Below are positions 1 through 6,189 of a stretch of DNA of 6,705 nt, piece by piece. The stretch covers positions 1-6,705 of the forward strand of contig JAAZLM010000089.1 of the NCBI GenBank assembly GCA_012799315.1, given 5' to 3'. Below the pieces are notes generated by a model, which saw nothing but the letters and a program-made list of their open reading frames with translations, ran no database searches and was not told where the DNA came from. Position 1 is the stretch's first letter; each line of letters begins with the position of its first letter. Position numbers and translations under genes: made by a program. Source of the DNA: Clostridiales bacterium. Lineage in GTDB: Bacteria > Bacillota > Clostridia > Oscillospirales > Ruminococcaceae.

Positions 1-897
1 GGTGTTGAAACACTCGTTGTGGAAAATGTTCAAGAAGATGCAAGTTGCGCAACATCGATTAGGGATTTAATCGACCGTGGATGCAATGTTATTTTCTCAA
101 ATAGCTTTGGCTTCATGGACTATACTTTAGAGGTTGCACAGGAATTCCCCGACGTTAAGTTCTTCCATTGCTCAGGATACAAGACTAACGACAATATGTC
201 CGCATATTTCGGCAGAATGTATCAGGCAAGATACCTATCCGGTATTGTCGCTGGCCTTAAGACTGAAACAAACAAAATTGGCTATGTTGCCGCTGTTGCA
301 ATTCCAGAGGTTATAAGAGGAGCTAATGCATTCGCATTAGGTGTTGCAAGTGTTAATCCCGAGGCAACTGTTGAGATTCTTTTCTCGGGCACATGGTATG
401 ATCCAAGTCTTGAAAGATCCGTTGCGAAAACTCTACTTGATAAGGGCTGCGATGTAATTGCACAACATCAGGATACGACAGCTGCACAAGTTGCCGCTGA
501 AGAATCGGGCAAATTTGCAATTGGATACAACTCATCAACTGCTAATGTTGCACCAAAGGCATATCTAACCGCCCCTATCTGGGACTGGAGTGTATATGTA
601 ATTCCTCAAGTGCAGGCAATTATTGATGGCAAGTGGGAATCATCGAACGAATGGCTACCAATGGATACCGGTATTGTCAAGCTCGATGAATTAACCGATC
701 TATGCGCTGAAGGTACTCAAGAGGCAGTCGATGCTGCAAAGAACAAAATCGCCGATGGATTCGACGTATTTGAGGGGCCGATTAAGGATAATGAAGGCAA
801 CTTAAAGGTAAAAGAGGGCGAAAAGCTAACTGATGAAGAGATGTTAGAATTAAATTGGCTTGTAGAAAACATTATAGGAACAATACCCGCTAACTAA
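1..897 (+). CDS. BMP/PnrA-family nucleoside ABC transporter substrate-binding protein (5' partial)
   Basis: Extracytoplasmic binding protein of a BMP-family ABC importer; characterised relatives (PnrA of Treponema, NupN/YufN of Bacillus) bind purine or other nucleosides and hand them to the membrane permeases. The frame is open from base 1, so 298 residues are visible and roughly 50 are missing, including the expected lipoprotein signal peptide. Numbering from the first visible codon, family landmarks are the AYFGRMYQARYLSGIVAG segment (about 68-85), IGYVAA (93-98), DVIAQHQDTT (151-160), AIGYNSS (173-179) and YLTAPIWDWSVY (188-199), then a C-terminal tail with the usual 'EGEKLTDEEM...W' ending. 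The GTG at 19 is not the start: the frame runs through it and no ribosome binding site precedes it. It is the first visible gene of the importer operon, and a stem-loop separates it from the ATPase gene. The family call is firm; the exact substrate is inferred. Confidence 0.93.
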   Translation, partial: GVETLVVENVQEDASCATSIRDLIDRGCNVIFSNSFGFMDYTLEVAQEFPDVKFFHCSGYKTNDNMSAYFGRMYQARYLSGIVAGLKTETNKIGYVAAVAIPEVIRGANAFALGVASVNPEATVEILFSGTWYDPSLERSVAKTLLDKGCDVIAQHQDTTAAQVAAEESGKFAIGYNSSTANVAPKAYLTAPIWDWSVYVIPQVQAIIDGKWESSNEWLPMDTGIVKLDELTDLCAEGTQEAVDAAKNKIADGFDVFEGPIKDNEGNLKVKEGEKLTDEEMLELNWLVENIIGTIPAN

Positions 898-912
898 ATT
901 ACACAATAACAA

Positions 913-951
913 TGCCCCCCGACAGACCATAAATGTGGAAGGCGGGGGGCA
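913..951 (+). terminator. GC-rich stem-loop between binding-protein and ATPase genes (attenuator or mRNA-stabilising hairpin)
   Basis: A perfect 8-bp stem, GCCCCCCG (914-921) with CGGGGGGC (943-950), extended by one T-A pair (913/951). The loop region can form a small inner helix CCAT (927-930) with GTGG (935-938, one G-T pair). Only a short AATTT follows, not a real T-run, so this is at best a leaky intrinsic terminator. Hairpins at this position in binding-protein-dependent importer operons often protect or favour the binding-protein message over the downstream genes; that role is inferred here. No promoter was evident between the hairpin and the ATPase gene. Confidence 0.6.
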
Positions 952-989
952 ATTTCCATAGAAGATCATTCTAGGAGGATTAAATTGAG

Positions 990-2522
990 ATGGATATTCC
1001 TTTTGTAGAGCTAAAGGGCATTAATAAGAAATTCGGCACTGTTGTTGCAAATCAGAATGTCAATATGACTATCAATAAGGGCGAAATTCACGCTATTCTA
1101 GGTGAAAATGGCTCTGGCAAGAGTACATTAATGAATATGTTATCAGGTATTTATATGCCCGATAGTGGTCAGATCCTCCTTGAAGGGCGGGAGCTGAAAA
1201 TCACCTCGCCCGACGATGCTATTAATGCCGGCATTGGCATGATACATCAGCATTTTAAGCTAGTTGATGTTTTCTCCGCTAAGGAAAATATCACATTGGG
1301 GAAAAAAGACGGGCTATTCATTAAAGGCAAGGAGCTTAGCCGCCAAATTCGGGAGGTCGGCGACAAATATTCGCTACGGATCGATCCCGATAAAAAAGTA
1401 TATAATATGTCCGTATCGGAAAAGCAGACAGTGGAAATTATCAAGGTATTATTCGGTGGTGCAAGACTCCTAATCCTCGATGAGCCGACAGCGGTATTAA
1501 CACCGCAGGAAATAGACAACCTTTTCTCGATACTGCGCAAAATGCGTGATGACGGGTGCGCTATCATTATAATCACGCATAAGATGGATGAAGTTATGGC
1601 GATATCTGACCGCATCACTATCCTGCGCAAGGGCGAAAGTATTGCAACGGTGAATACTGCTGATACCGATGTAAAATCATTGACGGAAATGATGGTAGGG
1701 CGACCGATTTCACTCGAAATCAAAAGAGTAACTACCGATCCCGAAAAGGTAAAACCGATCCTTAATGTGCGGGATCTCGTCGTTGAGGGCGTCGGTAATC
1801 AGCGGCTACTTGATAATGTTTCATTTGAGCTATCTTCCGGTGAAATACTCGGGGTTGCTGGCATTGCCGGCAGTGGACAGAAGGAATTATGTGAGGTTCT
1901 AGCTGGAATATGCCGCCCAAAGACGGGAAGCGCAATCTTCAAGGGTGATGAGATTATCGGTCTTAGCCCCCGTGAGATTATTAGAAAAGGGATTAAAACA
2001 AGCTTCATCCCTGAGGATAGGCTCGGGATGGGTCTTGTCGGCAATATGAATATCGTTGATAATGTTCTGCTAAAGGAATACCACAATAGCAATAAGATGT
2101 TCATGAGTAGAAAGGGATCAAAGCAGATATCCGAACAAATTATAGAGAAATACGATATAAAGACACCATCGGTATATCATCAAGTTAAAAAATTATCGGG
2201 CGGCAATATTCAAAAAGTATTGCTCGGCCGTGAAATTAATCTAGCACCGCAATTACTTGTAACTGCGTACCCCGTTAGAGGGCTGGATATTGGTGCATCA
2301 TATCAAATTTACAACCTGCTCAATTCACAAAAGCAGGACGGAGTCGGCATTATCTTCATCGGTGAAGATCTTGACGTATTAATGGCGCTATGCGATAGAA
2401 TCATGGTTCTATCCCATGGGGAAGTGATGGATATTGTCCCCGCCGACAAGGTGACAAAAGAACAGCTTGGTATGTTAATGCTCGGGCACAAAAATTTCGA
2501 TACGGAGGGGCATAATGATTAA
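990..2522 (+). CDS. Nucleoside-type ABC transporter ATP-binding protein, two fused ATPase domains
   Basis: Cytoplasmic ATPase subunit of the importer, 510 residues, two ABC domains in tandem as in NupO/YufO and RbsA-type proteins. Domain 1 is canonical: Walker A GENGSGKST (38-46), Q-loop Q87, Walker B LLILDEP (160-166) and switch His197; its signature reads MSVSEKQ (140-146), with Ser in place of the usual Gly. Domain 2 has a degenerate P-loop, GIAGSGQK (291-298), lacking the Walker A lysine, an intact LSGGN signature (402-406), a Walker B region TAYPVRGLD (425-433) without the Asp-Glu pair, and Glu/Asp (459-460) where the switch His is expected. This asymmetry is typical of the family, so domain 2 probably completes one active ATP site rather than being damaged. 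ATG at 990 follows AGGAGG (973-978) by 11 nt. The 3' end overlaps the first permease gene by 8 nt, suggesting translational coupling. Confidence 0.95.
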   Translation: MDIPFVELKGINKKFGTVVANQNVNMTINKGEIHAILGENGSGKSTLMNMLSGIYMPDSGQILLEGRELKITSPDDAINAGIGMIHQHFKLVDVFSAKENITLGKKDGLFIKGKELSRQIREVGDKYSLRIDPDKKVYNMSVSEKQTVEIIKVLFGGARLLILDEPTAVLTPQEIDNLFSILRKMRDDGCAIIIITHKMDEVMAISDRITILRKGESIATVNTADTDVKSLTEMMVGRPISLEIKRVTTDPEKVKPILNVRDLVVEGVGNQRLLDNVSFELSSGEILGVAGIAGSGQKELCEVLAGICRPKTGSAIFKGDEIIGLSPREIIRKGIKTSFIPEDRLGMGLVGNMNIVDNVLLKEYHNSNKMFMSRKGSKQISEQIIEKYDIKTPSVYHQVKKLSGGNIQKVLLGREINLAPQLLVTAYPVRGLDIGASYQIYNLLNSQKQDGVGIIFIGEDLDVLMALCDRIMVLSHGEVMDIVPADKVTKEQLGMLMLGHKNFDTEGHND

Positions 2523-3573
2523 AATAGTAAAGAAATCTGAAGTTGCTGGTATTCGTGCCACCGCTTATCGCTTAATTGCAGTTGTCGGCGCATTAATTTG
2601 CTCCGCACTGCTAATGCTCGCACTTGGGCACAATCCGATAGAAGTGTTCTCCAATATTATTAATGGCTCGGTAATGACTAAATACCGCCTGATTGAAACA
2701 CTGAGGAGGGCGATCCCATTAATTATTCTCTCACTCGGTATTTCCGTTGCATTTAAGATGAAATTCTGGAATATCGGCGCTGAGGGGCAACTATGCATGG
2801 GGGCATTCGGCGCTAGCTTTTTCGCATTATACTTCCCCGATTTACCGCAGATAGTTCTTTTACCGCTAATGCTCGTCGCTGCTATGATATGTGGCGGAAT
2901 TTGGGCGTCAATAGCATCGGTGCTTAAACTAAAATTCGACACTAACGAAACATTAGTCACGTTAATGCTCAACTATGTCGCAATTAAGTGGATATCATTC
3001 CTACAATATAATCTTTGGCGTGATCCTGAAGCAAAGGGATTCGCACTGATACCGAAATTCTCGAAAAATGCTGTATTGCCCAATGTTTTCGATCTTCATA
3101 TCGGTTGGATAATTGCACTGGTATTTGCTGTTATTATATATATCTTAATGAAACATACTAAGCTCGGATATGAAATTGAAGTAATCGGCGAAAATAAGAA
3201 TACTGCCAATTATGCGGGAATGAATCTTAAGAAGGTAATGCTAATCGCCGTATTCCTAAGTGGCGCATTATGTGGCGCTGCTGGTATGATTCAAGCATCG
3301 GGAGTGGAATTCACATTGAACGAACAAATCTCCGGCGGTATGGGCTTCACTGCAGTAATTACCGCATGGCTTGCAAAATTAAGTGCCCCCGCAATCATCG
3401 TTACATCTTTCCTTTTTGCGATGTTGCTACGTGGCGGGGACTTCCTAAGAGTGCAGATGCAAATCCCGTCGGCGGTATCCGATATATTACAGGGGATAAT
3501 CCTATTCTTCGTTCTAGGTTCGGAATTCTTTATACAGTATAAGTTCGTATTCAGTAGAAAAAGAGCATCATAA
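2515..3573 (+). CDS. Nucleoside-type ABC transporter permease 1 (NupP/YufP-like)
   Basis: Integral membrane permease of the importer, 352 residues, BPD_transp_2 type as in branched-chain amino acid, ribose and nucleoside importers. Hydrophobic segments lie at about 18-38, 62-80, 88-107, 112-137, 145-165, 197-212, 240-262, 277-306 and 322-342, separated by charged loops. Family landmarks are FWNIGAEGQLCMGA (84-97), TLMLNYVAIKWI (149-160) and the cytoplasmic loop GENKNTANYAGM (225-236), which is probably the contact with the ATPase. ATG at 2515 lies inside the end of the ATPase gene and is preceded by GGAGGGG (2504-2510) at 4 nt. The stop is followed directly by the ribosome binding site of the second permease gene. 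It would pair with the second permease to form the channel; the nucleoside substrate class is inferred from the operon. Confidence 0.94.
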   Translation: MIKIVKKSEVAGIRATAYRLIAVVGALICSALLMLALGHNPIEVFSNIINGSVMTKYRLIETLRRAIPLIILSLGISVAFKMKFWNIGAEGQLCMGAFGASFFALYFPDLPQIVLLPLMLVAAMICGGIWASIASVLKLKFDTNETLVTLMLNYVAIKWISFLQYNLWRDPEAKGFALIPKFSKNAVLPNVFDLHIGWIIALVFAVIIYILMKHTKLGYEIEVIGENKNTANYAGMNLKKVMLIAVFLSGALCGAAGMIQASGVEFTLNEQISGGMGFTAVITAWLAKLSAPAIIVTSFLFAMLLRGGDFLRVQMQIPSAVSDILQGIILFFVLGSEFFIQYKFVFSRKRAS

Positions 3574-3578
3574 GGAGG
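3572..3578 (+). promoter_or_regulatory. Ribosome binding site that decides the permease 2 start
   Basis: AAGGAGG overlaps the TAA stop of permease 1. Two in-frame ATGs follow: 3580, only 1 nt away, and 3586, 7 nt away. The second has normal spacing and is preferred. Confidence 0.8.
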
Positions 3579-3585
3579 AATGACT

Positions 3586-4539
3586 ATGGATGCACTAGCG
3601 TTATTTTTACAGACTGCAATTCAAATGGGTACTCCAATGCTATTAGCGACAGTCGGTGGAATTCTGTGTGAGAAGTCGGGTCATCTCAACCTCGGTATTG
3701 AGGGAATGATGCTCATCGGCGCTGTAATGGGCTTCAAGATCGGTCAAGTAAGCGGCAATCCCATTCTTGCCATTTCTGCCGCCGCCATCTCGGGCGGACT
3801 CGCTGCGCTGATATATGCCATTATAACGGTGACACTGCGTGGTAACCATATTGTGACGGGGCTAACACTGACGATATTCGGCACGGGAGTTGCAAATTAT
3901 ATCGGGAAATCCATTGTAGTGCCCGCATTACCCGAAAGTGTTAAGGCGCCTTTTCGCTCAATTAACATACCCTTGCTAACGAAAATACCCATATTGGGGA
4001 AGTCGATATTCAACCAAAGCATCTATGTCCATATTGCTATCATAATCGCCATTCTCGCCTATATCTATCTTAATAGGACAAGGCTCGGGCTAAATCTACG
4101 CAGCGTGGGTGAGAATCCCGCCGCCGCCGATGCCTCGGGTATTAATGTCGATCTATATAAATATGTGCATATTATAATCGGCGGTGCTCTATGCGGTGTT
4201 GGTGGTTCGTATCTGTCAATTGTTGAAATTGGCTGGCGTGATAATCTCACCGCTGGCATCGGCTGGATCGCCGTTGTGCTGATCATATTCAGCACATGGG
4301 ATCCGCTAAAGGCAATGTTCGGTGCGTATTTCTTCGGCGCACTCAGGGCACTCGGTTTCCAACTGCAAAGCATCAAACTGCCATTCTCGGGTGAAACTAT
4401 ATCGGTGCCAATCCAATTACTCGATATGATACCGTATATTGCAACAATCATCGTATTAGTGCTAATCACGATACGTAAAAAGGAAGAAAATCAAGCACCG
4501 GCAAGTCTTGGTTCACCGTATTTTAGAGAAGACCGATAA
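3586..4539 (+). CDS. Nucleoside-type ABC transporter permease 2 (NupQ/YufQ-like)
   Basis: Second integral membrane permease of the importer, 317 residues from the preferred start (319 if the ATG at 3580 is used). It belongs to the same BPD_transp_2 superfamily as permease 1 but to the shorter subtype. Landmarks are CEKSGHLNLGIEGMMLIGA (28-46), which is highly typical of YufQ/NupQ-type permeases, and the cytoplasmic loop SVGENPAAADASGINV (173-188) before GGALCGVGGSYL (199-210). Hydrophobic segments lie at about 8-27, 38-54, 60-83, 90-113, 147-162, 193-213, 224-240, 243-257 and 280-296, with a charged C-terminal tail. It is the last gene of the importer operon, ending just before a strong terminator. 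With permease 1 it should form the heterodimeric pore; substrate class is inferred from the operon. Confidence 0.94.
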   Translation: MDALALFLQTAIQMGTPMLLATVGGILCEKSGHLNLGIEGMMLIGAVMGFKIGQVSGNPILAISAAAISGGLAALIYAIITVTLRGNHIVTGLTLTIFGTGVANYIGKSIVVPALPESVKAPFRSINIPLLTKIPILGKSIFNQSIYVHIAIIIAILAYIYLNRTRLGLNLRSVGENPAAADASGINVDLYKYVHIIIGGALCGVGGSYLSIVEIGWRDNLTAGIGWIAVVLIIFSTWDPLKAMFGAYFFGALRALGFQLQSIKLPFSGETISVPIQLLDMIPYIATIIVLVLITIRKKEENQAPASLGSPYFREDR

Positions 4540-4575
4540 AAAAACCGCCCTCTTTTTATAGAGGGCGGTTTTTTT
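4538..4575. terminator. Bidirectional intrinsic terminator between convergent operons
   Basis: A 10-bp perfect stem AACCGCCCTC (4543-4552) with GAGGGCGGTT (4561-4570) and an 8-nt loop. It is followed by a T-run to 4575 on the + strand and preceded by an A-run from 4538, which is a T-run for - strand transcripts. It begins inside the TAA of permease 2 and lies 7 nt past the degV stop, so it can end both convergent transcripts. Confidence 0.95.
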
Positions 4576-4582
4576 GTATTAT

Positions 4583-5419
4583 TTAATAAGCAATTATTAT
4601 GCCACCATCATCGCCGTATACAGTGCTCAGACCGCCACCTTTAAATATGTGAATATCTTTAAAGCTATATAACCTTTGCAATTCGTCCTTAATCTTGATC
4701 GCCTTTTCCATGGCATTGATATGTGTTATCGCAAGAACTGTATTCTTGAAGTCGACATTGCTCTTGCCAATTAGCTCAATTAACTTATCGAATGCTCTTT
4801 TCTTACCACGCACTCTCTCCTTAACAACTATATTGCCATCACCGTCATCGCCCATTATAGGGACAATGTGCAGAGCTGTTCCGATAAGTCCCGTCAGCGG
4901 ACTTACCCTACCATTCTTAATTAGATTATCAAGCGAATCAAGTACGAAAATCGTCTTTAACCCCTCGATATATCTATTCACTTCTTCAACAATTTTAGCA
5001 AAGGAAAGCTTGTCCTCAAGCAATTTCTTAATTTTAAGCACAACAAGATTCTGCCCTGCTGCCGCCGATTTACAATCGAAAACATGGACTTCGCCCTCAT
5101 CCTTACTCTCTTCCGCTATCCTTTTTGCAATAACGGCACTATTGTGGGAGCCGCTTAACTTTGCGGAGATCGTTACCGCAAATGCATTCATGCCTTTTTT
5201 GAATGCCTCTAAATAATCATTGGGCGATGGGCATGAAGTTGTAATTTTGTCCTTCGATGCTTTCATCTTACTTATTAATTCATCGATATCAAGGTCTTTG
5301 TCAACTATTTCCTCACCGCTAATATTTATATTGAATGGAACTCGAATTAAACTATCTTCAACGGGGAGAAGATCATCATTAAAATCAAGGCAACTATCTG
5401 AAACAATTATGTTTTTCAT
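4583..5419 (-). CDS. DegV family protein (FakB-type fatty-acid-binding protein)
   Basis: A 278-residue DegV-family protein, full length for the family. Characterised members (FakB) bind one fatty acid and present it to the kinase FakA for phosphorylation and entry into phospholipid synthesis. Visible motifs are SDSCLD near the N-terminus (7-12; usual form TDS..D), TTSCPSPNDYLEAF (60-73; usual TSQPSP), ISAKLSGSHNSA (84-95; usual SSKLSGTYQSA), NGRVS (169-173, with the conserved Arg171) and ITHINAMEKA (231-240). The C-terminal motif is YGDDGGIIIAY (268-278) rather than the HTGPGALG form that holds a conserved His in studied FakB proteins. ATG at 5419 is preceded on the - strand by AAGGAG (5432-5437) at 12 nt. 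The gene stands alone, with its own promoter, convergent with the importer operon. No FakA-like kinase is in the window. The family is certain; the ligand is inferred. Confidence 0.93.
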   Translation of the reverse strand: MKNIIVSDSCLDFNDDLLPVEDSLIRVPFNINISGEEIVDKDLDIDELISKMKASKDKITTSCPSPNDYLEAFKKGMNAFAVTISAKLSGSHNSAVIAKRIAEESKDEGEVHVFDCKSAAAGQNLVVLKIKKLLEDKLSFAKIVEEVNRYIEGLKTIFVLDSLDNLIKNGRVSPLTGLIGTALHIVPIMGDDGDGNIVVKERVRGKKRAFDKLIELIGKSNVDFKNTVLAITHINAMEKAIKIKDELQRLYSFKDIHIFKGGGLSTVYGDDGGIIIAY

Positions 5420-5467
5420 TTGACTCTTCCGCTCCTTTTACTTGCTTTTTTAATTTCACTTAACTAA

Positions 5468-5496
5468 AGTATACATCCCGTATTCTTATATGTCAA
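5468..5496 (-). promoter_or_regulatory. Sigma-A-type promoter of the degV-family gene
   Basis: On the - strand, TTGACA (5491-5496) is a perfect -35 and TATACT (5468-5473) a near-perfect -10, with a 17-bp spacer. The predicted start of transcription is near 5461, giving a leader of about 40 nt before the ATG at 5419. The -10 is overlapped by a GTATAC repeat copy. Confidence 0.85.
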
Positions 5497-5513
5497 GAAA
5501 TAAACCGTATACT
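5468..5513. repeat. GTATAC inverted repeat flanking the degV promoter (candidate operator pair)
   Basis: AGTATAC (5468-5474) and GTATACT (5507-5513) are exact reverse complements, with centres 38 bp apart. The core GTATAC is itself palindromic. One copy covers the degV -10 box and the other lies just upstream of its -35. This resembles a repressor site pair, but 7-bp arms in AT-rich DNA can occur by chance, and part of the left arm is simply the -10 sequence. Confidence 0.35.
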
Positions 5514-5576
5514 ATTATCCTGCAATGAGTATTTATAGTTTATTCATCTTGCAATCCTAAAATTTAGACTTAACAC

Positions 5577-5605
5577 TTTGTATTCTGTGGAATTTGGTGT
5601 ATAAT
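5577..5605 (+). promoter_or_regulatory. Probable sigma-A-type promoter of pncA-pncB
   Basis: A perfect -10 TATAAT (5600-5605). The -35 is weak: TTTGTA (5577-5582) with a 17-bp spacer, or TTGTAT (5578-5583) with 16 bp. Transcription would start near 5612, giving a leader of about 39 nt before the ATG at 5651. The weak -35 could mean activation or low basal expression. The rest of the 231-nt divergent gap (5420-5650) holds the degV promoter and no further gene. Confidence 0.65.
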
Positions 5606-5638
5606 TGTTTTTATAGAAGAATAATATTACACAATCTT

Positions 5639-5645
5639 GGAGGGG
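5639..5645 (+). promoter_or_regulatory. Ribosome binding site that decides the pncA start
   Basis: GGAGGGG sits with its GGAGG core 7 nt before the ATG at 5651. This fixes the start there and excludes the in-frame upstream TTG and GTG codons at 5594 and 5597, which overlap or precede the promoter -10. Confidence 0.9.
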
Positions 5646-5650
5646 ATAAT

Positions 5651-6184
5651 ATGAAGAAGAAATTATTCGTTGTCGTTGACTTTCAAAATGATTTTGTTAC
5701 AGGGAGTCTAGGATTCCCTAAGGCAAAAGATATCGAAAAGCATATTTGTAAAAAGATAAAGGATTACCGTGAAAATGGTGATGAAATTGCTTTCACATTC
5801 GATACACATGATGATAGTTATCTTGAAAGCCTAGAGGGCAAGAACCTGCCAATACCGCATTGCGTTAAAGGGACACCGGGCTGGGAATTATACGGCTGTG
5901 CAAAGGAACTAATCGCCGATGATGATAAAAAGTTTATCAAAGGGGCATTCGGCTCGGTGGAATTCTTCGACTATTTGCGGGATCGTGATTATGAAAGCAT
6001 TGAACTAGCTGGACTTGTCACTAATATCTGCATTATTTCCAATGCTATTCTAGCTAAGACCGCACTGCCGGAAGTTGAAGTTATTGTAGATGCTAATTGC
6101 GTCGCTAGTGCGGACGATGATATTAACGAAAAGACTCTTGACGTGTTAGAGGGGCTGCACGTCAAAGTTATCGGAAGGAAGTAG
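5651..6184 (+). CDS. pncA: Nicotinamidase (PncA-type cysteine hydrolase)
   Basis: Cytoplasmic amidase of the isochorismatase-like fold that hydrolyses nicotinamide to nicotinate and ammonia, the first step of NAD salvage. The protein is 177 residues from the chosen ATG, at the short end of the family. The catalytic triad is visible: Asp10 in VVVDFQNDF (7-15), Lys97 in FIKGAF (95-100) and Cys127 in GLVTNICIISNA (121-132), where Val123-Thr124 is the usual cis-peptide position. Metal ligands fit Asp51 and His53 (DTH, 51-53) and His70 (PIPHCVKGTPG, 67-77). The isochorismatase-like superfamily includes other amidases, but the metal site together with a following nicotinate phosphoribosyltransferase gene makes nicotinamidase the best call. 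It is the first gene of a two-gene operon, 5 nt ahead of pncB, driven by the promoter at 5577-5605. Confidence 0.92.
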   Translation: MKKKLFVVVDFQNDFVTGSLGFPKAKDIEKHICKKIKDYRENGDEIAFTFDTHDDSYLESLEGKNLPIPHCVKGTPGWELYGCAKELIADDDKKFIKGAFGSVEFFDYLRDRDYESIELAGLVTNICIISNAILAKTALPEVEVIVDANCVASADDDINEKTLDVLEGLHVKVIGRK

Positions 6185-6189
6185 GCGCC

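Noticed and set aside
19..21. GTG at 19 as the start of the binding-protein gene
   Set aside because: The frame is open to base 1, there is no ribosome binding site, and the protein would lack its signal peptide and first beta-alpha unit.
1247..1723. Open frame of 158 codons on the - strand inside the ATPase gene
   Set aside because: Serine- and isoleucine-rich reverse-strand shadow with no ribosome binding site; the + strand shows conserved ABC motifs across the same stretch.
4695..5216. Open frame of 173 codons on the + strand antisense to the degV-family gene
   Set aside because: It is a shadow of the - strand gene: no ribosome binding site or recognisable domain, while the opposite strand carries clear DegV motifs.
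5594..5650. Longer pncA frame starting at TTG 5594, adding 19 residues
   Set aside because: It begins at or before the TATAAT -10 box, has no ribosome binding site, and the added residues resemble no nicotinamidase N-terminus. ATG 5651 follows a strong GGAGG.
5420..5650. Riboswitch or small RNA gene in the divergent gap
   Set aside because: The leaders of both genes are only about 40 nt, too short for known riboswitch aptamers, and no stable multi-stem structure was apparent.
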